From: Gymnopilus junonius
Taxonomy: Eukaryota; Basidiomycota; Agaricomycetes; Agaricales; Galerinaceae
Assembly (NCBI GenBank): GCA_015501075.1
Contig: JADNYJ010000755.1
Location: forward strand, 1-14,088
DNA length: 14,088 nucleotides
Reading direction: 5' to 3'
The notes beneath the pieces are model-generated. The model ran no database searches and was not told where the DNA came from. It saw only the letters and a program-made list of their open reading frames with translations. A program made the position numbers and the translations under genes. Shown here piece after piece: positions 6,085-14,088 of the stretch (position 1 is its first letter; each line of letters starts with the position of its first letter).

Positions 6085-9015
6085 AGAAGAAAGGAGGACG
6101 TTAGAATTATTTCGTACAATTGTAACCAAAATTATGGTCATATCGATGTACTTCTAGACCATCTAGAAGACTCTTTTGACATTATTTTCTTGCAAGAGCC
6201 ACCTTGGCGTGAGATACGACATGCCCCATCTTCAAGAGATCCTGAAGGTGAGGCAGTTATTGGAGTACCAAACCACCCCAATTGGAAGGTTATGGTTCGG
6301 CCTGATCCCACCGGGCTCCGGCCATGCATTCTGACCTATGTCTTGACAAGGCTGAACCCCTGGTGCCCTGCTATGCGATGCAATCTTATAGATCACCGTG
6401 ACATCATGGCGGTTTCTCTGTTTACCGGAGACACTGTCGTTAATTTACTGAATGTGTATTCTGATGACAAGCACACAGCAATTGACCTGCTCACTGAGCA
6501 AGCTGACTTTCTCCCAATGTTTCATTACATGGGAGGTGACTTCAACTGTCATTCGACTAAGTGGGACCCTGGTGTCCTGCATCATTGGACGACAGCCAAT
6601 AACCTGCTGAACATGGCAGCTATGCTGGGACTGATGCTCTCTCTCCCAGTCAATCCGGGTCCCACTCACATCCCTGGTAACCCATCACTATGAGAGTCGG
6701 TCATCGACCTCATCTTCATTCAGCCTACCGAGGAGCTGTCTGCAGGCACTTGGCAAGGAGAACTTTGGCGCAGGCCATCAGACCATGTTCTGCTGGCTTG
6801 CTCTATTTCTGTCACTCTGGCGGCAGCAACTGTTCCGATGTGCTCACTGCCACCAGATCAATTGGATGACTTCATGTTGTCCATCATTGAGAAGCTCAAA
6901 GGCATTGATCCCTTTGCGCTGATCATCACCCTGGATCAGGTGGAGGCTGTGTCTTCGGATGTGGCTTCTGCCTTCTCGGATGCTTGGCGAAAGTATTCCA
7001 AGATGATTTGTATTTCCCCTCACTCCCGTCCTTGGTGGGACAACTCTTGTGAGGATTCCTTCGATGCCTATCAGCGAGATAACTCTTGTGATAACCATAA
7101 AATTTTCTGCAAAGCTGTCAAAGCTGCTAAGCGCAAGTTCTTTGATGAGCGCATCACTGAAGTTGCCACTACCAACAAGCGCCCCTGGGATCTCATGAAT
7201 TGGATCCAGCAGCGCAAGTTACCACCCTCCAAGGCTATCCAATTTAATGGGCAGCCCTGCCATGACATGCCCTCCCTCTAGGACGCCCTTCATGGCATGT
7301 ACAATTCAGCCTCTGACCCAACATATGACATTAGTGGTCTCACCTCCCTCCCCGATATGGAAGTGCGAGAGTGGACCACCTTCTCACTGTTAGAATTGAG
7401 GGAGGCCTTGGCATCCTGCTCTAACAACTCAGCGCTGGGTCCTGATCATATTAAATGGTCACACCTTAAGGCAATTATTTGTGACAAACACTGTCTTCAG
7501 GTGTTCGTGCAGTTAGCTAACGCCTGCCTTCGGGTTGGGTATTGGCCGACTCACTTTAAGGAATCCTTGTCGGTGATTATTCCTAAGCTGAACAAGCCCT
7601 CATATTCCACGCCTAAGGCGTTCAGGCCCATTGTCCTCCTGAACACCCTTGGCAAATTGGTTGAAAAGATGCTTTCCAACCGCATTCAATTCGATGCTGT
7701 TAAGCATGATATCTTTCACCCTAATCAACTCGGCGGTGTGCATCAGTGCTCCACCGAGGATGTGGGCTTGCTCCTCATGCACCTTGTGCATGCAGGGTGG
7801 GCTCATGGCTTAAAGACCAGTGTCATCGCCTTCGATGTGGCACAGTTCTTCCCCTCCCTCAATCAGAAGTGCTGATTGCAATTCTCAGGAAGCAAGGCTT
7901 CCCTCCTAACGTGGTGGACTTCTTTTCATCGTTCCATGTCTTATGCCTGGAATGGTTTTCAATCTGACCCCCGACAAGCTGATGTTGGGTGGGGCAGGGC
8001 TCTGCTTTGTCCCCAGTCCTCTCGGCACTCTTTCTCACACCAGTGCTGAAACTTTTCATGCAGAATGAGTCGGTTTCCGATACCACTCTGCTCTCTTATG
8101 TCGATGATGGCACACTTATTGTGCAGTCAAAGACGCTCGATGCCAACTGCATAGCCCTGAAAAGGTCCTATGCAGTGATTTTCGAACTCTTCACAAAGTT
8201 CGCCCTCACTCTTGAGCATGACAAGACGGAGTTATTCCATTTTGATCGCTCTCACTCTGAGTTCAATCCATCCATGGATCTAGGGTATGCTCCCTACACC
8301 CGTGACAAATGTCTGACGCCCAAGCCATTCTGGCAGTACTTGGGTTTCTTCTTTGACTGGAAATTGACATTTCATGAACATGTCCGGTATTACTCTACCA
8401 AATCCTTCACCACTGTTAAGGTGATGAGGATGCTTGGTAACTCATCTAGGGGGCTCACGCCCATGCAAAAGCGTCTGCTTTACAGGTCTTGTGTGTTGCC
8501 TATTGCAACATATGGCCTCCGACTGTGGTTCTTCCAGGGCGCTAAGTGCCAGGGGACCATCAAACTACTGACCAGCATGCAGTGTCATGCTGCGCTCTGG
8601 ATCACCAGTGCATTCCGCACCTCCCCTACAGGAGGGATCGAAGCCCTTGCTGCCTGGTCCCTATCCACTTAGTCTTGAAACATGCTGCTGCAGTAGGTGT
8701 TCTGCACATGGCAGCCCTCTCAGACACTCATCCAGTGCACTCCCTTTTAAGCACACCCTTTTACAAAGGAGCAAGTCCTCACCCTCGCTCTGCTGCTTTT
8801 ATGACTGCCCCACAATGCGCTAAGGTGCGGGGTACAGTTATGGACATTGATGACATGCTCCATGTGGTCAGCGAGCCTCTGGAGCCCTTTGCTCCCAAAG
8901 CTCGTCCCGGCAGGCATTCCTTGAGTTGCATCAGGGAATTCACTTTGATATTACCCTGGCACCCAAGGATAAAGTTGCAGCCTTTGCTGTAGCAATCATA
9001 TATGAACCTAGGTAA
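6082..9015 (+). pseudogene. LINE ORF2: endonuclease-reverse transcriptase, multiply broken
   Basis: The N-terminal part (6082-6800) is an endonuclease/exonuclease/phosphatase-fold endonuclease: SYNCN (N13), LQEPPW (catalytic E39), GGDFNCH (D153, N155), SVIDLIFI (D209) and PSDH (D234, H235). An in-frame TGA at 6691-6693 (probably CGA) lies between them. The RT follows: LGPDHIKWSHLK, FRPIVLLNTLGKLVEKML (7621), AFDVAQFFPSL with motif A Asp at 7834, GQGSALSP (7989) and the active-site YVDDG at 8097-8111. A second stop, TAG at 7279 (SL-stop-DALHGM, probably CAG), breaks the link. Frame changes are needed near 7866, 7933, 7988, 8655 and 8915; several look like single-base deletions. The last coherent stretch is FDITLAPKDKVAAFAVAII before TAA at 9013. 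No RNase H or zinc finger follows. Endonuclease and RT residues are all present, so the inactivation comes from breaks rather than active-site loss. Confidence 0.85.
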
Positions 9016-9632
9016 CTACCTAACCCTTATGATGCATTTATGAGGGAAACTACCCACCACTATGGCAGAGTGCTACCTGTATTATGTAAACATGCCTGCC
9101 CATTGCACAGAATTAATGCACGGGCATTGTTTGGGCTGTAGCTCATCATCGGGGGCGCTTTTCGGGGCGCGGATGGATCTGGCGGGTTCCCCTCATTTTT
9201 CTGCACCCATACCAGGTGTTTGCGCACCCTAGGGAGGTTGGGACGGGGTGGATGGCGGGGGATGGGTTTGGATAAACCTGTATTATTTCGGGACAGCATC
9301 AATTCCATGATGTCATAGATTTGATGTCCATTCCGTTGCTGGTTCTGGGTTGCTATTTTTAATTCCAGGTATCTCCGAGCCGAATTCGGGTGCCAGGCAC
9401 CTCCGATCAATTTTCCCATATCCGAAAATGGATTGCCCAGCTCAAAATGTGCGCCTGGAAATAGGCGGCTATAATTCTCGTCCCCTGGTAGCCTCCTTTC
9501 TCACTTTCCTTATATTTTGACAGATATTTGTAATCATAAGCTCCCATAAGTTGAATATAAGCTATTTAATGCCCGGAACATTGCTGAGAGGGATGTATGC
9601 GAGCGCGGGCAGCTGGACGATGCTGGAAACCA
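9016..9632. other. Region without a recognised gene after the LINE
   Basis: In the ORF2 frame, translation past the TAA at 9013 gives PYDAFMRETTHHYGRVLP and NARALFGL before a TAG near 9139. This might be a further stretch of element tail, but I do not recognise it. A 119-codon open frame on the minus strand (9060-9419) is Pro-rich and matches nothing I know. A TATAAT within GGCTATAATTC near 9468 followed by a CT-rich run could be promoter-like, but nothing downstream supports it. Confidence 0.45.
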
Positions 9633-10005
9633 GTGTGGATGTAAGTGTTATTAATAGATTTGCCATCAAATTCTTCGCTTTTCGCATACCCTTCCTCTCA
9701 ATTGGCTTGCCTGTTAAAATGTAAGGATATATTCGCAATCTAGAGGTAAATACAAATCTAATGATACCAAATTTGTAGAGGATGGAGCAAAGGAAAGGAT
9801 TCATAACAATGAAAGCATTTGGATAGCGCTCCGGAGCAGCATGGGTGTGAGTGTTATAAAAATAGAATTCTTGTAAAAGAGTTGCTTTTCGCTTTCCACC
9901 CTGCTCAATTCATCTTTCCCTCCATTTTAAAGTGCATATCCAGATTGTAGAGGTAAATATGAATCTATTGATACCCAATACATGTATTATAGAGCAAGGG
10001 TAAGC
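9633..10005. repeat. Diverged tandem duplication, about 206-207-bp period
   Basis: Copy A (about 9633-9800) and copy B (about 9839-10005) share ordered landmarks at constant spacing. GTAAGTGTTA (9641) pairs with GTGAGTGTTA (9847). CTTCGCTTTTCGC pairs with TTGCTTTTCGC. TAGAGGTAAATA (9741) pairs with the same motif at 9948, giving offsets of 206-207. Each then continues with AATCTA-TGATACC and a GGAGCAAAGG/AGAGCAAGGG end. The AAGCTCCCATAAG near 9540 may be the worn end of a further copy. There is no coding potential. Confidence 0.75.
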
Positions 10006-10327
10006 CCATAAAAGCTTGGGCAATTTATGGCGGTCACTGCAAGTGAGATATTTGTATTTGCATTACATTTGTTGTTATGACTTAGAACAAAAGCCGTTCT
10101 TATTTACTATCCAATAAAACATTTACATGAGATTAAACGGCAGCATGAGGGGAGGGGAAAGAAGAGCGGCAGCAGTGCAAACAACTGGTTCGGCCATGCG
10201 AGCAGCACGATGGTGAAAGAACCACCTCCCGCTTGCCTGAGGAAGCAAGGGAACTGCCAGCAATTATGCCATTCAAACCTCCAGCTCAATCTTACGAAGA
10301 GGGAGGTGGCAGTGGGTTGCGGGGGTG

Positions 10328-10945
10328 TCTCGATTGTGCATACAAGGGGGCAGGTGCCAGTCGAGAATGCCTCTGGCTCGGTTGAGTGAGCAGTGGAGGG
10401 GGGAGGGGAGGAAACACCTCCATCTCGCTCTTGCATGTGACGGAGGTGCTAAGCGGCAGCAGCGTAATGCTCTTGCAAGCGGCGGCGGCATAATGCTCTT
10501 GCATGCGACAGAGGTGGCTAAGCAGCAGTGGTGTAAACGGGCCCCCTTCTTGCTCTCGCTGGTGAGGGAGGAGGAGAGGTAGCAGTAACGGTTATGAATG
10601 AGGAAGGTGGCAAGCAGCGGGTGCTAAACGGCAGTGGCGAGGTAGCAGTGGCGGCTATGAATGAGGAAGGTGGCAAGCGGCGGGTGCTAACGGTGGCAGC
10701 GGGACGCTCTGACATGCGAGGGAGGTGGCTCAGCAGTGGTGGCGTAAACGGGCCCCTTTCTCACTCTCGCTGGTTCCTCCCTCACCAGCGAGAGGAGGAG
10801 AGTAGCAGTGGAGGTTATGAACGAGGAAGGTGGCAGGCGGCGGCAGCGGGCTTGTCTTGATCTTGCATACAAGGGGGTCAGGCGCGAGTCGAGAACGCCT
10901 CCAGCTGGGTTGAGCAAGCAGTGGAGGGGGAGAGGGGAAGAAACA
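10328..10945. repeat. G-rich nested repeat array
   Basis: The plus strand is strikingly G/purine-rich, with at least three interleaved repeat families. (1) About 90 bp containing GCATACAAGGGGG and ending AGGGGAAGAAACA-like, at 10328-10416 and again at 10855-10945. (2) A 69-bp unit containing GTAAACGGGCCCC and CTCTCGCTGGT, at 10495-10563 and 10706-10774, 211 bp apart. (3) A unit starting GTAGCAGT with TATGAATGAGGAAGGTGGCAA, at 10579, 10642 (63-bp period) and shortened at 10802. The open frames here on both strands (for example 10107-10436 minus, 10325-10582 plus, 10687-11001 minus) are composition artefacts. Confidence 0.8.
10764..10794. repeat. 11-bp perfect inverted repeat made by an inverted 20-bp copy
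   Basis: Arms 10764-10774 and 10784-10794 are exact reverse complements around a 9-nt loop. The 20 bp at 10775-10794 are the exact reverse complement of 10553-10572, which is the corresponding place in the upstream repeat unit. The second unit therefore carries a small inverted-duplication insertion that the first lacks. Confidence 0.8.
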
Positions 10946-11761
10946 TAGCTAAGCAGCGGCGGCATAAATCCGGTGTGGGAGGAGGGGCGAAGCATAGTCA
11001 TTGGACCCAGCGACCCGCAACCCGCGGGATAGGATATTTCCCAGGCGGGTTAAAAATAAATTCAATGTCTTTGGGCTCGTTTTCAGCCCTCTTAATCCAT
11101 CTGTTTGTTATAGACATTCATAGTCATATTTTAACAGACTACGCAAACTCAAATATCTGAAAATACTGGTGAAAAGAGAGGGACAAGGCCACGCCCTTTC
11201 CTTGACCTCTTTGGAACCAGCAGGATAGCAGGTGGAAATTGTTCTCAGCTCTTGTTATTTATAGAATTTTGCACTTCAAGCAGCGTCCTCGACCTCCTCA
11301 TCCATCCCGTTTGCTTAGTATTAGTCAGATGTATTCTACGCGTCAATATGAACACAAGGATCTAATTTTTATGAGCCCAAGGATAGGGGGAAAGTCACAG
11401 CACTACAAACAGTAAGGAGGTGGCTACTTCGTGTGTTCTCATGCCTATCTAAGAATAGATTTTTGTCTTGCACCTCATCTTCACCTTCGAAGCATGTAGT
11501 CCCTCTGAAACTAACCAGACACTGACATTCTGGGTGCTTGTCTGAATCCAACGATGTAAATTTTGTACAAGTTGAATGACGGGATGAGGCGGTAATTTGC
11601 AACCTTTCTGAAACTGGTCTATATTTAGCAATCAAGCGAACTTAACAGATTTTTTGCACACTGCACATAGGCTACACTGACTTCAGGAAAAAGAGCTACA
11701 GTTCAAAATATGGTCCTCGGCCTTGAAAAATAAAACATTGTTACATAAAAAACAACGACTA
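10946..11761. other. Non-coding stretch and 3' flank of the KDZ gene
   Basis: No gene is supported. Composition returns to average after about 11040. The part next to 11762 should hold the 3' UTR and polyadenylation region of the leftward KDZ gene, but I see no clear AATAAA on the minus strand. The 88-codon frame at 11369-11635 (minus) has no recognisable motif. I also did not find a terminal inverted repeat that would mark the left end of a DNA transposon. Confidence 0.5.
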
Positions 11762-14088
11762 CTAGTCTTCCTCCTCATCAAAAATATCCCCTTCCAAACC
11801 TGCCTTCTCAAGCTGTTCATCCTCGTCATCATCTTCTTCATCATTGCCGCCAGTCATGTCATCGTTATCGCGCATATCGTCATTCACCAAATCTTCCAGT
11901 GGGGCCTTCCAGAGACTGCGAAAGTGAGAAGCGAGCCGCATTTGGAGGTTTGATTGTGTGAGGGCATATGCCTGAGCGCCCTCCATGATATCCTTCTCCA
12001 ACCCAGACTGCATGCTTTGTCTATCCTGCCACCAATGGGATTTCCACTCCAGAAAAGCCAGGACACGGCGCATCTCCTCCTTGAGGAGCATGACCTCCTC
12101 AGCTGCCCTTCCTGCCCTAGCTCGACTCTTTGCCCACTCAACTCGTAAAATATCATCTTTGTCATCATCACTGTCAGCCGAAGGAGCCGTTATCCATATC
12201 CATGAGAGGGTTCGCCTCGTCTCGCCGGTACCGTCGCGTCGTGTCCGAACCTCATTGTAAAGCTCAAACTCCTCATGATCAGGAGCCGTAGGAGCCGTAG
12301 AAGACATCGCCACATGGTCGTCCTCCTGGGTTCCTGGATGGCTTGTCTTCTTAGGAAGCCAGTTCGGATCTTGGTACCCTCGAATGTCCTCGTTATTGAG
12401 AACACGGAACGTCTCCTCCCATTTGCCGGGCCCTGACAATGCTAACTTGGCTGCATGACAGGCTTGATATCGATCTGCTGCATTGCGGGCCTTCAAATGA
12501 ATGCGATCTATGACAGATCTTGAGCGTGTTCCATCTTGTTGCCCGCAAATGTTCTTGTTTTTGAAATGAATCATACGAGATTTGACCTTGAGGATTTGGC
12601 GGAGCTTTCGAAGGGAATCCATGCACTGTGCTCCGCGAAGCCTCTCTTCAATTTCTGGAAGGCCCATCGAACAGACCAGAGCATGATCTTTGGGTGGGAT
12701 GGAAGAAGGTAGCCACAGCGTGGTGTCTTCAGGCTTGCCCAAAAGGGGAGCATCCAGAGTATGCTTCGACTCGCTCGGTTCCTTCTGTCCTTGTTGCGGT
12801 GAAGCAAAGGCATGCTCGAGATTGGTTTGGTATTGAAGAAGGCTGGGCATGTAAATGGGCAGAAGCTTCTCCCATGCCCGCCATCGAATACGAAGGTTGT
12901 TACATTCCTCTGTAATGGTGCGCTTGTCCCCTAGAGTGGTACTTATTTTGGCCGTGATGGTGGCATTTAGGCATTTAATGCGACATCTGCAAACAAGTGA
13001 GAAACACAACATGTAAAGATGAAAAGAAATGGACAACATACTGTGCTTCCTCGAGATCCAGTGCCATTTGAATAAACATAGGTGCGGACATCTCGTGAAG
13101 AGATATACCACCTGCAGCAAGTCGCTGCTCTTCTTGTTCTGCAAGCTCTTTCTTGACCTGGGCTTCAGACATATCTGTGGAAGGGTTAAGAAAGAGTTTA
13201 AGAACGACCTGTATAGAACATGAGAAACAGAAACTTACAGGTGTTGTCCAAGTGGTAAGGATTAGCAATCTTCTTCGGAAATCCATCTGCCTCCCACGCC
13301 TGGCACATATTCTCCCATTTCTCCACAAGACCTGGATCTAAAGATTGCATGAAACTGCGGTGTCCTTCCTGCTGTAAATTCCGCTGGGCCACTGCTGCTT
13401 TGTATCGCCAAAGTAACATTGCACCTAATCCAATGTACTTAAGCCAGTTCCAAAACCCGAAATGGTCATCAAGAACATCTTGCCGAGAGCCTGGACCCTG
13501 GGTTTTCATAGAGTTCGAGAGCACGTTATGAGGTGCCCATACACGCTCTGGACATTCGCAATCGGAGAGACCCACACCTTTGATGAGGTTGAGAGAATAT
13601 ACTTCATGGTCTTTTTGCTCGTGCATAGGTTCATGTAGCTTCGGGATGGCTGGGACCAGAGTAGTATTTGGGCGAGGTTTAATGGAGTCGGGCCAGTGCT
13701 TGTTGATGCAGTCGAAGAGATTTGTAAACCATTGACACGCCACATCATAGCTGATGAGGACAGCGACAACGAGGATGTATTGAAGGACAGATCCGAAAAT
13801 GTAATCCATATTTGCATATCTAACAACATAATCAGAATCACGTAAGAAAGCCGCTATCAAAAAGCTTGCCGCTCGCCCTTCTGCAAATTTCTGACACCAG
13901 AAGGAAAAATCATCTCGGAATGCCCACAAACGGCGGCACCAACCCCAGTATACCTCAGACCCACCGAAAACTTCGTGTTTGCCTTCGCTAGAGCTTGAAA
14001 GCCTACACATGTGCTTATCTTATGGAGAACATTTGCATTAGCTAAGCTGTTGGGGAAAGCAAGAATGATACTCACATCTTCATCGCTA
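11762..14088 (-). CDS. KDZ (Kyakuja-Dileera-Zisupton) transposase, 5'-partial, five exons
   Basis: Exons on the minus strand are 14088-14076 (partial), 14018-13870, 13819-13239, 13174-13042 and 12986-11762; they join to 699 continuous codons ending TAG. Motifs in order: STCVGFQAL and GVRNLQKGER, NMDYIFGSVL, SYDVACQW (13729-13752, catalytic-type Asp at 13744-13746), PKLHEPMHE, GVGLSDCECPERVW (PER Glu at 13546-13548), TQGPGSRQDVLDDHFGFWNW, NPYHLDNT, LAEQEEQRLAAGG, WEKLLPIYMP, RGYQDPN, TRRDGTGETRRTLSWIW, LLKEEMRRVLAFLEWKS and an Asp/Glu-rich tail. This is the KDZ family, DDE-type cut-and-paste transposases expanded in basidiomycetes. The family N-terminal CxC-type zinc region lies outside the window. 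No stop or frameshift was found, so the gene could be active or recently active. A domesticated role cannot be excluded. Confidence 0.9.
12987..13041 (-). other. Intron 4 of the KDZ gene (55 nt)
   Basis: The donor is GTATGT at 13041 and the acceptor TTTGCAG ends at 12987. The join gives LDLEEAQ-CRIKCLNA. Without splicing, the open frame to the right (to 13144) is in a different register from the conserved LAAGGISLHEMS exon, so an intron is required. Confidence 0.85.
13175..13238 (-). other. Intron 3 of the KDZ gene (64 nt)
   Basis: The donor is GTAAGT at 13238 and the acceptor CCACAG ends at 13175, with a TTCTTAAC branch-like stretch between. The join gives HLDNT-YMSEAQVKKELAEQ, matching the KDZ order, and phase is kept. 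Confidence 0.85.
13820..13869 (-). other. Intron 2 of the KDZ gene (50 nt, GC-AG type)
   Basis: The upstream frame reads LQKGER and then QAF-stop, while the downstream frame resumes at YANMDYIF. Removing 50 nt from GCAAGC (13869) to TTAG (13820) gives GER-YANMDY, the conserved KDZ junction, in correct phase. The donor dinucleotide is GC, with a CTGAT branch-like motif before the acceptor. No GT donor gives the same protein. Confidence 0.75.
14019..14075 (-). other. Intron 1 of the KDZ gene (57 nt, partial view upstream)
   Basis: The donor is GTGAGT at 14075, there is a CTAAT branch-like motif inside, and the acceptor AAG ends at 14019. Splicing joins DED to ISTCVGFQAL, which is how KDZ proteins read. 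An alternative acceptor at a CAACAG inside would leave only 29 nt, too short for a normal intron. Confidence 0.65.

Larger units (their letters stand above)
4103..9015 (+). mobile_element. Two-ORF non-LTR retrotransposon (LINE, Tad1-like), decayed
   Basis: ORF1 is a Pro/Ser-rich nucleic-acid-binding protein with C-terminal zinc knuckles. ORF2 follows at once with an apurinic-type endonuclease and then a LINE reverse transcriptase. That arrangement and the RT style fit the Tad/I-related LINEs common in fungi. The 5' boundary lies somewhere in 3600-4102. The 3' boundary is not defined: no poly(A), no simple 3' tail and no target-site duplication could be seen, and the RNase H domain expected in Tad-type elements is missing. 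ORF1 is intact; ORF2 has two stops and about five frame changes. Confidence 0.85.

Noticed and set aside
9060..9419. A 119-codon open frame on the minus strand
   Set aside because: It is Pro-rich with no recognisable domain, and is flanked by LINE tail and repeats. There are no intron or start-context clues, and composition alone can explain it.
10107..11001. Several 60-109-codon open frames on both strands of the G-rich array
   Set aside because: They overlap one another in different frames and follow the repeat units; GC-rich repeats naturally lack stops.
11369..11635. An 88-codon minus-strand frame downstream of the KDZ gene
   Set aside because: No motif, and it lies in the expected 3' flank of the KDZ gene; length is within chance.
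14019..14047. A shorter acceptor (CAACAG) for KDZ intron 1
   Set aside because: It would give a 29-nt intron, below the usual fungal minimum, and adds residues not seen in the family before ISTCVGF.

Overview
The window looks like repeat-rich DNA from a filamentous fungus, most likely a mushroom-forming basidiomycete. The clues are a KDZ-type transposase gene split by four short introns (50-64 nt), a LINE whose ORF1 and RT read like the Agaricomycete lineage, and a decayed Ty1/copia element. These assignments rest on recognised motifs only; no search was run. I see no host housekeeping gene, rRNA, tRNA or CRISPR array. Nothing here makes a convincing case for a wholly new system.

Layout. 1-548: AT-rich DNA with a TATCT-type simple repeat and a perfect 13-bp inverted repeat. 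549-3534 (minus): remnant of a Ty1/copia retrotransposon. Gag, protease and most of the integrase survive as fragments with stops and frameshifts; RT and RNase H are absent, and the third catalytic residue of the integrase is changed. 3535-4102: a divergent leader between two head-to-head elements, with a 31-33-bp degenerate tandem repeat. 4103-9015 (plus): a two-ORF LINE. ORF1 (658 aa, zinc knuckles) is fully open. ORF2 (endonuclease plus RT) starts at a TGATAATG junction and carries two stops and about five frameshifts; no RNase H is visible.

9016-11761: no supportable gene. It holds a diverged 206-bp tandem duplication (about 9633-10005) and a G-rich nested repeat array (about 10328-10945) that includes a 20-bp segment copied in inverted orientation. 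11762-14088 (minus): the 3' part of a KDZ transposase gene. A five-exon model gives 699 continuous codons with the expected motif order, including one likely GC-AG intron; the 5' end lies beyond the window.

The elements are at different stages of decay. The copia is oldest looking, the LINE is broken in ORF2 only, and the KDZ gene appears intact. Most premature stops are explained by C-to-T changes (CGA to TGA, CAG to TAG), as expected from cytosine deamination or a RIP-like process.
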